Origin: Streptomyces sp. NBC_00425
GTDB lineage: Bacteria; Actinomycetota; Actinomycetes; Streptomycetales; Streptomycetaceae
Direction: 5' to 3'
Length of the DNA: 64,000 nucleotides
Assembly (NCBI RefSeq): GCF_036030735.1
Contig: NZ_CP107928.1
Coordinates: forward strand, 9,548,001 to 9,612,000
The notes beneath the pieces are model-generated. The model saw only the letters and a list, made by a program, of their open reading frames with translations. It had not been told where the DNA came from and did no database searches. The position numbers and the translations under genes were made by a program. Positions 16,560 through 24,672 of this stretch are shown here, piece after piece (positions within the stretch are counted from its first letter, which is position 1; each line of letters starts with the position of its first letter).

Positions 16560-17150
16560 GGACACTCGGTTGCCGATCTCACCGATGGGAATCGGCACCG
16601 CAGGGCAAAGGCGAGCACAGAGGACCACTCGTACCCGCTGCAAGGGCAGATCCCACCCAGACCCCTGTACCTCGTCCGACGACGCCCTCGCGAATCTACG
16701 CAGTGAATCGGTTCTGAGCCTGCCCGTGCTGCGCAGGTCGGCCAGCTCCCCGCTGCGGTGTCCAGCTCCAGCGCGAGCACGGCCGTCAGCCGGGTCTGCG
16801 CCGGGGACAAGGGCCCGCGAGGTACTGGTCGAGCTGGCGGGCCAGGGCGAGAGGGTGGCCGCCCTCGGTGCGGGCTGCAGCGGGATCTCCCCGCCGCCCA
16901 GGCGCAGCGCGGGCATCCCCAGCGTCTCGCGTAACAGGTCGACGCACTGGCGGCAGATCTCGTTGGTCGCCACCGAGGTGGGCGGGAGACCGCCCTCGAC
17001 CCGGCGGTGTCGCAGCGCCCCGGACTCCGCGAGCCGTACGTGCGGGCCGAGCTCTTCCTTGCGCGCGAAGAGCCAGCGGGCAGACCAGCCGGATCTACAC
17101 TCCTCACAGATACGACCGGAGTTCCACCTGTACCCGTGACCGAGCGTGAG
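16560..17150 (-). pseudogene. Decayed gene of unknown function
   Basis: Leftward reading frames carry SVATNEICRQCVDLLRETLG and ALRLGGGEIPL, then after a shift ALARQLDQYLAGP, after another LSPAQTRLTAVLALELDTAA, and after a third GELADLRSTGRLRTDSLRRF. The pieces form one plausible protein broken by at least three frameshifts. No family was recognised. Confidence 0.5.
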
Positions 17151-17224
17151 ATTTTCGGAGTTGCGCCGCTAACCCCCGCATCCCACAAAGTCCTGTCTGT
17201 CAGCGAACAGACAGGAGAAGGAAC

Positions 17225-17425
17225 ATGCCCGCCAAGAAGACCACCCGCCGCGATGAGAAGCCAGCCGAGCGCCGCCCGTACATCGTCGTGAGCATCGGTC
17301 GCGCACGGCTCACCGCACCGAAGCGCACGGCTCGTCGCGCCGTACGGGCCGTCAGGTCGACGGCCACGCACGTCGGTGCGTCGTGCCTCACCGTGGTGGT
17401 GGTGCAGCTGCTCGCCCGGCGGTGA
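17225..17425 (+). CDS. Small basic protein (66 aa), coupled to next ORF
   Basis: The 66-residue protein starts MPAKKTTRRDEKPAERRPYI and ends in a hydrophobic segment, HVGASCLTVVVVQLLARR. It has a very basic middle (RTARRAVRAVRS). AGGAGAAGG 5 bases before the ATG is a strong ribosome site. The stop overlaps the GTG of the next ORF as GTGA. The sequence could be membrane-associated or nucleic-acid binding; no family recognised. Confidence 0.6.
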   Translation: MPAKKTTRRDEKPAERRPYIVVSIGRARLTAPKRTARRAVRAVRSTATHVGASCLTVVVVQLLARR

Positions 17426-17640
17426 CCTGCGCCGGCCCCTCCGAGTACCCGGGCCGGCTCTTCTTCGCCCGCGAACAGGGCGCGTCCGAGGGCGAGCTCG
17501 AGCGGATCGCCGCAGAAGGACTGCAGGAGGTGTACTTCAAAGACGGCGGCCGCCGCGCCGGAGGGCTCACCGACGAGTTCACGGACATCGACTACATCGA
17601 CTACATCGACTACATCGACTACATCGACTTTGGACTGTAG
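17422..17640 (+). CDS. Small acidic protein with C-terminal Ile-Asp-Tyr repeat
   Basis: The 72-residue protein starts at a GTG that overlaps the previous stop (GTGA), a classic coupling. The body (SEYPGRLFFAREQGASEGEL, VYFKDGG) is acidic and probably helical. The C-terminus is DEFTDIDY followed by three more IDY units and IDFGL, encoded by a 9-bp tandem repeat. Transposase sequence begins right after the stop, so the end may be truncated. A short leader with a repeated Tyr/Asp tail can look like a peptide-product precursor, but no modification enzyme is nearby. Function unknown. Confidence 0.55.
   Translation: MTCAGPSEYPGRLFFAREQGASEGELERIAAEGLQEVYFKDGGRRAGGLTDEFTDIDYIDYIDYIDYIDFGL
17587..17631 (+). 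repeat. 9-bp tandem repeat (ATCGACTAC) in a coding frame
   Basis: Four perfect ATCGACTAC units (17587-17622) are followed by the variant ATCGACTTT. The unit is a multiple of three and keeps the frame, giving IDY repeats. Copy number could vary by slippage without frameshift. Confidence 0.95.
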
Positions 17641-17675
17641 CTGCGCCGCTGCGGCATCAAAGCCGTCATCCCCGC

Positions 17676-18406
17676 TGAGCCGAAGCACGACACCTGTCAC
17701 CGGTAGAGCCGAATGGGCTGGTGAAAGCAGGCCGAAGCAGCCTGGTTGTCACCCAGGAGGCAGGCTACTTGTCACAGACGTTTCAATCGGCAGCCTTACT
17801 GTCACCAGGTCGAGGGACGCGGACGCTCATCCGGTCGGTCGGCTACGGAGCTGCCTTGCGGAAGAGAGACAGCAGGGTCCGGGCCGGCAGGGTGTCCGGG
17901 TCGAAGAACTGCGTGGCCAGAGCGGGCGGCACCGCCGTTCCCTGCATGCGGACCTCGTGGCAGGTGAAGCAGAACGCCGCCTCGAACAGCGCCAGATCGA
18001 GAGAGTCCTCGTATGCCCGGACGCTCCAGCCTGGTGAGAAGCCGCAGCGGTGTTGTTCACTGCCGGGCAGGCTCTCGATCAAGGCCAGGGCGGCGGCGGC
18101 CTCGCTCCCGGCCCAGTGGGCAACCGCCGTGCCGGGGTACGGGACGTCCCGCCTGGTGGGAAGGGCGGAGATCCGTACGACCTCGATCAGCACGGTGGCG
18201 GTAACGGCTTCGGTGGGGAGCTGCATGCACGCAGTCTGCCCGCCAGGTCGGCGGCCCGGGGTAAAGGGTACAGACGCCTTCGGCAGGCGCAGGCCGGTGT
18301 CGTTCGATCGACCCGATGCTATCCACCGCGGAAGTCGCACCGAGGCAGCCACGGACGCGACGTGACAACCCGCCTGCCTTGGTGACAACCATCGTGCTTC
18401 GGCTCA
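17676..18406. mobile_element. Non-autonomous 731-bp element with cargo gene
   Basis: The ends are inverted repeats: TGAGCCGAAGCACGA at 17676-17690 and its complement at 18392-18406, followed inward by TGTCAC (17695-17700) and GTGACA (18382-18387). A 5-bp target duplication, CCCGC, lies at 17671-17675 and 18407-18411. TGTCAC recurs at 17747, 17770 and 17800, and GTGACA at 18362, suggesting several transposase-binding sites per end, as in Tn7- or Tn5053-like transposons. No transposase is encoded; one gene (17843-18226) is carried. Confidence 0.8.
17843..18226 (-). CDS. Hypothetical protein carried by the 731-bp element
   Basis: The 127-residue protein reads ATVLIEVVRISALPTRRDV, then ALIESLPGSEQHRCGFSPGW, LALFEAAFCFTCHEVRMQG and ARTLLSLFRKAAP. 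The layout CGFSPGW followed by FxxAFCFxC recurs in uncharacterised actinobacterial proteins (memory only). Two Cys in FCFTCH could bind metal. The ATG at 18224-18226 is preferred over an upstream frame that enters the element's end repeats. It is the only gene of the mobile element. Confidence 0.6.
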   Translation of the reverse strand: MQLPTEAVTATVLIEVVRISALPTRRDVPYPGTAVAHWAGSEAAAALALIESLPGSEQHRCGFSPGWSVRAYEDSLDLALFEAAFCFTCHEVRMQGTAVPPALATQFFDPDTLPARTLLSLFRKAAP

Positions 18407-18653
18407 CCCGCCAAGACCAAGCCCAGCACCGCAAGAACAAGGGCAGCCGAGGCGGCCAGCCCGTCTCCCATGACGAAGACCTCTACCGCGACCGCAACAC
18501 CGTCGAACGCTGCATCAACAAGATCAAGCAATGGCGGGGGCTCGCCACGCGATACGACAAAACCCCCGAAAGCTTCCTCGGGCTGCACCTCTGCGGAGCA
18601 CTCATCTGGATCCGAAGCCTCGACCCACTACAGATCCAAACCCAGAACACTCC

Positions 18654-18671
18654 CTAAGGACTGTCCCGTAA
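18654..18671 (+). repeat. IS left terminal repeat
   Basis: CTAAGGACTGTCCCGTAA starts the IS5-type element. A near-identical copy (17 of 18) lies in inverted orientation at 20414-20431, beyond the kinase gene. The TAA also serves as the stop codon of the preceding transposase remnant. Confidence 0.7.
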
Positions 18672-18721
18672 ATGATCTTTGGTGCGGTCAAGGTGTGGTC
18701 GAGGGCGGCGGGACCGCTCTC

Positions 18722-19489
18722 CTATCCCGCGAGGTTGAGGTTGTGCAGGCGGGCAAGGCCGCGCATGGCGTGATGGACTCCATCGCCTTTGAGGCGGCAG
18801 TCGCGAAGGATCTTCCAGCACTTCATGCGGGCGAAGACGTGCTCGACGCGGGCTCGTACCTGTTTGTGGGACTTGTTGTGCGCTTCCTTCCAGGCGGGCA
18901 GTTCCTCACCCGTGCGGCGGCGGTGCGGCATCACCAGGCCGGTGCCCGGATAGCCGCCGTCGGCGATAGTCATGGTGGCCCCGACGGCATCCTTGGCACC
19001 GGATTCCGCCGACGCCCTACAGTCGTTGCGGTTGCCGGGAAGCGGGCGGCCGACCGCCATGACGAGACGGGTGTCGGCATCGATGACGACCTGATGGTTG
19101 GTGGAGTACCGGTAGTTTTTCGACTGTTCGGCCACCGCGTGGTCGCGGGTGGGGACCAGCGTGCCGTCCACGATGAGCACAGTGTCCTTGCGGAACCGCT
19201 TTCGGGGCGGTAGGGCGAGCATCGGTCCGAGCTGGGCGATGACGCGGTCCGCGGCAGACTTCGAGATGCCGAACAACGGCGCGAGTTGACGCAGTGTCAG
19301 GTTGGTTCGCCAGTACGCCGTGACCAGCAGAACTCGGTCTTCCAGGGGCAGGCCCCACGGCCGCCCCCGGCGCAACTCGTCGGCTCCTTCGCGGTGCAGC
19401 GCGGTCACCAACTTTCCGAAGCATCGCGGGCTCGTCCCGGTGAACGGGGCTATCCAAGACGGTTCCGACGCCGTGATCACACCAGCCAC
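18722..19489 (-). CDS. IS5-family transposase, apparently intact
   Basis: The 255-residue DDE transposase has an N-terminal helix-turn-helix (LTLRQLAPLFGISKSAADRV), first Asp in VLIVDGTLVP, second Asp in MTIADGGYPGTG and catalytic Glu in VRARVEHVFARMKCWKILRD. No frameshift or stop interrupts it, so it could be active. A short inverted match (ATGATCTT-TGGTG at 18673 and its complement near 19490-19502) brackets the gene closely. A longer, better pair of repeats (18654 and 20431) would also include the neighbouring kinase gene. Confidence 0.9.
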   Translation of the reverse strand: MAGVITASEPSWIAPFTGTSPRCFGKLVTALHREGADELRRGRPWGLPLEDRVLLVTAYWRTNLTLRQLAPLFGISKSAADRVIAQLGPMLALPPRKRFRKDTVLIVDGTLVPTRDHAVAEQSKNYRYSTNHQVVIDADTRLVMAVGRPLPGNRNDCRASAESGAKDAVGATMTIADGGYPGTGLVMPHRRRTGEELPAWKEAHNKSHKQVRARVEHVFARMKCWKILRDCRLKGDGVHHAMRGLARLHNLNLAG

Positions 19490-19535
19490 ACCAAGATCAT
19501 CTCACCCGTGGTCTACGGGCCGGAGGTGGTTGTCA

Positions 19536-20312
19536 CTAGCGCCCAGCGTCCAAGAGTGCGTCGCGTTCCGAGCGGATCCAGCACTGCTCGGCCAACATCT
19601 CAGCCGCGTCACCGCGGGCGAGGAAAGTCGCCCATGGCTCGGTGCCCTGCCTGCCGAGGCGTTCGATGCGCGCGGCCTCGCGGAATTGAAGGGCGTCCAG
19701 CGCCTCGATCACAGCTACGGGCCGCTCCCCGTAGGCAGCACAGAGCGCATGAAGGCGAGCCTGCAGGGTGCTGGAGCCAGTGACCGACGCTCTTCGCTGC
19801 TGCTCCAGGGGTCGCAGTGGCACGGCATACCAGGCGAGTTGAGCCAAGTCGTCGATGGCATGGCCGGGTGCCGCGAAGTCCCAATCGATGAAGCCGGTGA
19901 GCTGGCCGCCGTCCCAGATCGAGTTCCACGGCCCGAGGTCTCCGTGCCGGATCACCATGCCTGGCCGCCACTCTTCTTCCTGACCCTGCCAGTAAGCATC
20001 GGCCGGCGGCCGGAAGGTCCGGACGGCATCGTGGTAGCCCCGCAGCCAGCGACCCAGCTCACCGACTCCGTGTGAGGAGCGCAGAGCCTCTGGCCAGGGC
20101 GTGAATGCGGGCTCGCCATAGAGCAACGACACCACTTCGTCGGCACCGTCCGTGCCCAACGCGCGCGGAGCCCTGCTGAATCCCACCGCCTCCAGGTGTC
20201 TCAGCAGGGCGTGCACGGCAGGTGTCCACGCGCCTGTCGGCCTACGGATCGTCGCGCCGATCCGTCGCACCGTCGTGACACTCCCGCGGTCAGTGGAGCC
20301 GTCCTCAATCAC
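19536..20312 (-). CDS. APH-family phosphotransferase
   Basis: The 258-residue kinase-like protein has the APH catalytic loop VIRHGDLGPWNSIWD (HxD and Asn) and the metal-binding Asp in LTGFIDWDFAAPG. The N-terminal ATP lobe is short. Family members phosphorylate aminoglycosides, macrolides or small metabolites such as choline; the substrate cannot be read here. It lies between an intact IS5 transposase and a solo inverted IS end, so it may be mobile cargo. No resistance phenotype should be assumed. Confidence 0.85.
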   Translation of the reverse strand: MIEDGSTDRGSVTTVRRIGATIRRPTGAWTPAVHALLRHLEAVGFSRAPRALGTDGADEVVSLLYGEPAFTPWPEALRSSHGVGELGRWLRGYHDAVRTFRPPADAYWQGQEEEWRPGMVIRHGDLGPWNSIWDGGQLTGFIDWDFAAPGHAIDDLAQLAWYAVPLRPLEQQRRASVTGSSTLQARLHALCAAYGERPVAVIEALDALQFREAARIERLGRQGTEPWATFLARGDAAEMLAEQCWIRSERDALLDAGR

Positions 20313-20413
20313 TCGGCCAGCGTAGACCGGCTACCTCAGTCGGCGCCCTGAATATCAACGCGCCAGACCCACGTCCTATGTCCGGCTGACAACGCACCTC
20401 GTTATCCCGCCAG

Positions 20414-20431
20414 TTACGGGACAGCCCTTAG
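20414..20431 (-). repeat. Solo inverted IS end
   Basis: TTACGGGACAGCCCTTAG is the inverse of the repeat at 18654-18671 with one mismatch. The two enclose 1.78 kb with the transposase and the APH gene. The bases just outside (TAA left, TTA right) do not form an identical duplication, so a single transposition event is not proven. Confidence 0.65.
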
Positions 20432-20499
20432 CCCTCACGGAACGGACAAGGGCCCCGGCGGTACTTTCTGAAGCCTTGGGAACCTCCGGGAGCGGCAGG

Positions 20500-20952
20500 T
20501 CAGGGGTAATACGATGTCACGCATAGCGGCGGGGTAGCCTGGTAGTAACCGGATCCGCCGCCGCCGTCCCTCCAGAAGACCGCGCACCAGCGGTCACCGA
20601 ACGAGCTGTCCTGGTATCCGGCCCAGTCATGCGTACGGTCTTTCCATTCCCCGTCCAGGCTGTTGCTGACGGTGCCGTGCGGGCCGAACAGCTCCCAGTG
20701 GCCAATTCCCGTTCTGCCGGAGGAACGGACGTTCATTTTGCTGACGTCGTTGGGGGGTGCGCCGGTCCCGTTCCCTCGGAAGGTCACGCACACCGTGTGG
20801 GAAAAGGCAACCGAGGGATAGTTGGCCGACTGGCAACGCTCGTTGTCCGCCGCTGCGGAGGCGGAGGCGGAGGCGGGGCCGGAGGCGATTCCGGCCATGA
20901 CGGTTCCTGCGGCCATTGCGGCGGTCATTGCAGCGGCCATGCGGTGTTTCAT
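20500..20952 (-). CDS. Small secreted protein, unknown
   Basis: The 150-residue protein has a Sec signal peptide (KHRMAAAMTAAMAAGTVMAG, with a likely cleavage after SASASA near residue 34). The mature part has four Cys (ERCQS, HTVCVTF, RWCAVFW, PLCVTSYY), enough for two disulfides, and ends in Gly/Tyr-rich sequence. Small beta-rich extracellular proteins of this kind are frequent in streptomycetes. The next gene upstream on the same strand encodes another secreted small protein. Function unknown. Confidence 0.75.
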   Translation of the reverse strand: MKHRMAAAMTAAMAAGTVMAGIASGPASASASAAADNERCQSANYPSVAFSHTVCVTFRGNGTGAPPNDVSKMNVRSSGRTGIGHWELFGPHGTVSNSLDGEWKDRTHDWAGYQDSSFGDRWCAVFWRDGGGGSGYYQATPPLCVTSYYP

Positions 20953-21010
20953 GCTGTTGTACTTCCTTTCGGAGAGGGTATACGGAGTTTCTGGGCGGAT
21001 GCGTGTCGGC

Positions 21011-21466
21011 TCAGGTGTAGACCGGGTTGCAGGCCATGTCCATGTAGCCGCCCCCTTCGAAGAGAGCGGCGCAGACGCGCGCTGCGTCGCGGGGCATCAG
21101 GACCGTGACCTCGAATTCGGCGTCCTCGCTGCGCCGGTTGCCGCCCCACGAGCGTTCCCTTTTGAACATCTCCCTGTTCTGGGCGTCCAGGACCCGGACT
21201 TCGATGCGCGGGTTGCCCACGCCCCAGAGGGGGGAATCGAAGTTCCCCCTGATGGTGTTGAGGTACTTGGTCGTCTGGGCGTCCCATCCGACGCACAGCA
21301 AACCCGTTTTGTTCTGAATGGTGGTGCAGCCCCCGCCAATCGCGGCGGCGGCGGGCGTGGCGGACGCCAGGGTGGCCAGAACGGCCCCCGCTCCCGCCAG
21401 CGCGAGACCGCGTCGGGTCAGCCGGTTCCGCCACGTCTTCCGATTCTGGTTTTCCTGCAAGGACAT
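21011..21466 (-). CDS. Small secreted protein, unknown
   Basis: The 151-residue protein has a twin-arginine-containing N-region (NRLTRRGLALAGAGAVLATL) and a signal-peptidase site after TPAAAA. The mature part has Cys in GGCTTI, LLCVGW, RVCAAL and MACNPV, and a beta-rich middle (NPRIEVRVLDAQNREMF). The ATG at 21464-21466 with AAAGG upstream is chosen; a longer frame is not coding-like. It may be transcribed with the secreted gene 58 bases downstream. No family recognised. Confidence 0.75.
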   Translation of the reverse strand: MSLQENQNRKTWRNRLTRRGLALAGAGAVLATLASATPAAAAIGGGCTTIQNKTGLLCVGWDAQTTKYLNTIRGNFDSPLWGVGNPRIEVRVLDAQNREMFKRERSWGGNRRSEDAEFEVTVLMPRDAARVCAALFEGGGYMDMACNPVYT

Positions 21467-21773
21467 GCTGCACCTTTCGGGATTCCGGTCAAGAGAAAGA
21501 CTGTCGGTAAATTGTGCTCTGAGTTCGGTTCCAGCGTATGAGTTACGGATCAACCTCTCTATCCGTTACCCGCAGAGTGCTCCGCGCGTATCGGATAGCC
21601 AGGAAGGCCCGGATCCGTTACCCCGGCGGATATGCCCCTGGAAACGGACCCGGGTTTCCGGGTCGGTTTCTGAAGCGGTTCTGGGTGTGCCTCGATCCGG
21701 TGGGCTTCAGTGCCTTTCGGCGGTGCGGGACGGTGCCTGGCCGTACATCTCGCGGTAGTAGGCGGATGAGAGG

Positions 21774-21806
21774 CGCCCCCGCCGTCGGGTGACTGGGGCG
21801 GGGGCG
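21774..21806 (-). terminator. Hairpin terminator beside a gene fragment
   Basis: CGCCCCCGCC (21774-21783) pairs perfectly with GGCGGGGGCG (21797-21806) around a 13-base loop. It lies 22 bases past the stop of the leftward gene fragment at 21828, so it is probably the old terminator of that lost gene. Confidence 0.6.
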
Positions 21807-21827
21807 TTGGAGCGGCTGGAGGCGTCG

Positions 21828-21905
21828 TCAGATGGCGTAGACGCTGATGCCGACGCTGCTGTACGCGTTCTGCCTGCCGAGGGCGATCCAGCCGGTCGCC
21901 GGACG
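21828..21905 (-). pseudogene. C-terminal fragment of an unknown protein
   Basis: The leftward frame gives ATGWIALGRQNAYSSVGISV-YAI and a stop at 21828-21830. It reads like the last strands of a small secreted protein. Upstream sequence (to about 22310) has no coding or repeat signal that I could recognise, so only this tail remains. Confidence 0.35.
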
Positions 21906-22316
21906 TCTCCGGCGACCAGCGTGTCTCAGCCAAGCCGAGCCGCTGAGCCTTAACTCTGCGCCGCCCTCCTGTAACCCCTGCCATTAACTGGGACGGGCTG
22001 CAATGCCTTTTCCGGAGATAGGCGCACGCCCCAGCGGCTTCACGCGAGGCGTGCCACCAGGAGCACGCTCTCGGTGGCGCGCCGTACGTCATCTGACAGA
22101 CGTACAGCTTGTTGCTTTAACCGAGTGCCCATCTCGACGCCGATCGTCTGGCCTGGCGATAACTACCCTGCCCGGCCGGGCGATCGGCGGCGCTGGGAGG
22201 TGATCACCGCGGGCGGCGGCGCTGGCTATCGGTGGTGGGGCACGAGGGCCATGCCAACGGTGCTCAAGCCATTCGTGAACTGCCTGCCCCTGGGCACGAC
22301 CAGCTTTCGGTACGTC

Positions 22317-22577
22317 TCACCGTTCTGCGAGGTCGCGGATGGTCGCGGTACCTGACCGGACGATCCAGGTGCCGCTGCCGGACGGGGTTTCTTTCGAGCG
22401 GGCCTTGAGGTCTTCGACGTTGATGGCCGGCGGCCACCGTGTGGTGTGTTCGGACCAGTAGACACCGCCGAGGTCAATGCCGGTCAGGTCTGCGTTGCTC
22501 AGGTCGGTGGCGGTGAAATCGTCCACGGAAGCCGAAGACGCGGTTCGTCGGCTCCAAAGCACCCTCGCCGGCTTCAA
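22317..22577 (-). pseudogene. Pentapeptide-repeat protein C-terminal fragment
   Basis: The frame reads DDFTATDLSNADLTGIDLGG, then VYWSEHTTRWPPAINVEDLK and SGTWIVRSGTATIRDLAE. Pentapeptide repeats with a TRWPP-containing end cap are known from large streptomycete membrane or regulatory proteins. Only the tail is present and no start is credible, so it is a remnant. Confidence 0.6.
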
Positions 22578-22685
22578 CGCCGGCTGACCATCCGGCGGGG
22601 AATGCCTGACCCCTCGGACAAGACCTGGGGTGCTTCTTTTGGATCTTCCCCCGGACGGTTCCAGGCGGCCGATAGAGTGCGCGCC

Positions 22686-22982
22686 GTGGGCATTCCCGGC
22701 TGGTTCGTCTGGATCTTTCTCGTTCTGTTCTTATGGCAGGTCCTCTGTCTCGTCCCCGTCATCCATCGACTGCGGGAAGCCAACTCCGCGCTGAGTTTCA
22801 AGGCGCGCCTTGACCAGCTGGAGGTCGTCGGCTCCCTGCTGCTCTTCGGCGGCAGCCTGCTGAGTTTCCTGGCGGGGGAATCCTGGTTCTGGCTCGGCAT
22901 CGCAGGCTTCCCACTCCTGACCGCCGTCTACGCCGTGAAGGGTGTCCACTGGCTCCGCGCCCGCCGCCACCCCACGGCCTGA
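22686..22982 (+). CDS. Small membrane protein, possibly leaderless
   Basis: The 98-residue protein has an N-terminal hydrophobic helix (GWFVWIFLVLFLWQVLCLV), an amphipathic stretch, then VVGSLLLFGGSLLSFL and FWLGIAGFPLLTAVYAV, so three membrane helices. The GTG at 22686 lies 7 bases after TAGAGT (22673-22678), a good streptomycete -10, suggesting a leaderless mRNA. An ATG at 22602 is an alternative but lacks coding character after it. Function unknown. Confidence 0.65.
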   Translation: MGIPGWFVWIFLVLFLWQVLCLVPVIHRLREANSALSFKARLDQLEVVGSLLLFGGSLLSFLAGESWFWLGIAGFPLLTAVYAVKGVHWLRARRHPTA

Positions 22983-23021
22983 TCCAAACGACGGGGCCTA
23001 ACGAGCTCGTGCATGGTTGGC

Positions 23022-23589
23022 GGTGAGACGTCGAGGACTTTGGTGGGGCCCGGGGTTCACATCTGCTGATGGGACAGCTGGCGATGGCCTGGACCGTGTC
23101 GCTCATGTGCTCGCGGCGGCCGAGGTGGCGGGCCAGTGCCCGCCAGTTCTTGAGATGTGCGATGCCGTGCTCGACGCGGATACGGCTCGCCGAGCGAGGC
23201 TGCACCATCAGCCCCGACGTACGGCTGCGGACTCTGGCCGAAGTCGTCGACCACCTCGTTGATGGCCCGGGTGATGGTGGAGCGGTCCGCGCCGAACCAG
23301 CAGGCCAGCACGTCGTGGGTAGTCCCGTGGCGGAGATGGACGAGAGTGGCCAGGAGCCGGTCGATGAACACCAGCCGATGCTTCGCGCCGGCACCCATGG
23401 CCCGCTTCCCCTGCCGGGAGGCAAGCCTGGCCTGGTGGCGCTCATGCCACAACGGCCGCACTTCGGGCACGAGTTCAGCAATCACATCGGCCGTCAAGCC
23501 CGTGATCCGTCGGTTGCCGATGACCAGTGCACGAGTCGAGTTCCCCACCACTCAACCATGATCAACGATCAAGGACTCGACGTCTCACC
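23022..23589. mobile_element. Internally deleted IS5-type element (568 bp) with perfect IRs
   Basis: GGTGAGACGTCGAG at 23022-23035 is perfectly inverted at 23576-23589. Inside is one leftward transposase remnant (23057-23551). The N-terminal half (HRLVFIDRLLATLVHLRHGT, FGADRSTITRAINEVVDDFG) is joined to the C-terminal RVEHGIAHLKNWRALARHLG with the catalytic centre missing and the frame shifted. With intact ends and no transposase it is a MITE-like derivative that could be moved in trans. Confidence 0.8.
23057..23551 (-). pseudogene. IS5-family transposase with deleted catalytic core
   Basis: Starts MVGNSTRALVIGNRRITGL and keeps the helix-turn-helix region. About 110 residues, including the DD of the DDE triad, are lost between GQSPQ and the Glu-containing C-terminal helix, and the frame shifts inside the junction. 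Not functional. Confidence 0.8.
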
Positions 23590-24475
23590 GCTCGTCGACG
23601 GCCAGGGGCAGGGTGCAGGCTGCCCTCGCGCCGGCCGCCAACGTGGCGAGCTGTTGGTGGTGGGGCCCATCGACGGTCACATGGCGGATCGTTCCGTTCG
23701 CCGCCTCCCGGACGAAGTCCACGGATTCGTCCTCGGGCAGCGCGGCAAGGACCGCATCGACATCAGGGTCGAGGTCGGGCCAGACGGTCAGGAGCGCGCG
23801 TGGGCCGAGCGCGGCGCGGACGGTATCGAGGTTGTTCTCGGTGAGACGGTGCCAGCGGGTGGCGTTGCGGAGGTAGGTCTCCTCCAGGAGGAGCATCTGC
23901 GGTGCGGCCAGTTCTGCGCGTACTTGTTCCCAGAACTCCTCGTCCGCAGCCTGTGTCGCCTCTGGTTCCTCAAGGTCTGCGGCGTAGGGCGAGGACGTGA
24001 TCGGTTCCGCGAACAGGCCGAGCTCGCGGGTCCGGACGATGGCTGCTTCGCACGGCTGGTCGCTGCAGACGTACACATACTGATCCCACCCGACGTGCAC
24101 GGTGAACGTGTCCTGCTGCTCCAGTCGGCACCAGGCGCCCTGGTCACGGAGCATGGCCCGGACCAGCTCCAGCGCGACCGGCACCGAGACTTCAGCACCG
24201 TCGTAGTAGCCGGTGTGGTCGGGCGGGAACAGCCCAGCGAGGCCGTGTCCGTCAACCGGCGCCTCCAGGCCGAAGTTGACGAAGCCGGTGACCTCCGGTT
24301 CACGGATCTCCAGTCGGTCGATGCCCGACTTCTGCGCGAAGGCGGCGATCCCTTCCAAGTAGGCCGCTTCGACCGGCCCGTGGTCGCTCATCGTGTCCTC
24401 AGCGCCGTTGTAGTGCCCACGCTCGTCGCGGTCGGCAGGGTTGTACTTGATCCGGTAGGCGAAGGACGGCGGCAC
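23585..24475 (-). CDS. Conserved-looking actinobacterial protein, role uncertain
   Basis: The 296-residue protein reads FAYRIKYNPADRDERGHYNG, HGPVEAAYLEGIAAFAQ, TGFVNFGLEAPVDGHGLAGL and WCRLEQQDTFTVHVGWDQYV. Similar proteins are often labelled RNA-binding in streptomycete genomes (memory; the basis is unclear). GTG at 24473-24475 is chosen, with AGGGAG 5 bases upstream; the longer frame lacks coding bias. Its TGA stop lies inside the terminal repeat of the neighbouring IS element, so the natural C-terminus may have been replaced. Confidence 0.65.
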   Translation of the reverse strand: MPPSFAYRIKYNPADRDERGHYNGAEDTMSDHGPVEAAYLEGIAAFAQKSGIDRLEIREPEVTGFVNFGLEAPVDGHGLAGLFPPDHTGYYDGAEVSVPVALELVRAMLRDQGAWCRLEQQDTFTVHVGWDQYVYVCSDQPCEAAIVRTRELGLFAEPITSSPYAADLEEPEATQAADEEFWEQVRAELAAPQMLLLEETYLRNATRWHRLTENNLDTVRAALGPRALLTVWPDLDPDVDAVLAALPEDESVDFVREAANGTIRHVTVDGPHHQQLATLAAGARAACTLPLAVDER

Positions 24476-24672
24476 GCTGCTCCCTGGGCTGTTGGAAGGG
24501 GATGTCAGCGTAGTTCGTGACAACCGGCCTGCCGGGTTCCCGCCACGACACTTTCGCGGATCTCGGCTTCCGCTCTGTACGTGAACTGTGCGCAGTGAGA
24601 AGTTGGAAGGCCTGCACACGGACGGGCCGGGCCTCGATCCGCACGTGTTCCACTCGCTCCAGGGAGTCGACC

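Larger units (their letters stand above)
17641..18657 (+). pseudogene. IS5-family transposase split by a 731-bp insertion
   Basis: The left piece (17641-17675) encodes LRRCGIKAVIP. The right piece (from 18407) encodes QDQAQHRKNKGSRGGQPVS, RDRNTVERCINKIKQWRGLA and TRYDKTPESFLGL, ending at 18657. Together these are the catalytic-Glu region and C-terminus of an IS5-type transposase. The two halves are interrupted by the element at 17676-18406, and the 5' part of the gene is missing. Confidence 0.8.

Noticed and set aside
16088..17371. A long leftward frame (427 codons) over the pentapeptide and decayed genes
   Set aside because: It joins out-of-frame pieces of two different remnants; coding-like sequence jumps between three frames.
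17587..17631. The 9-bp repeat considered as a CRISPR-like or minisatellite array
   Set aside because: There are no spacers; it is a coding tandem repeat in one ORF.
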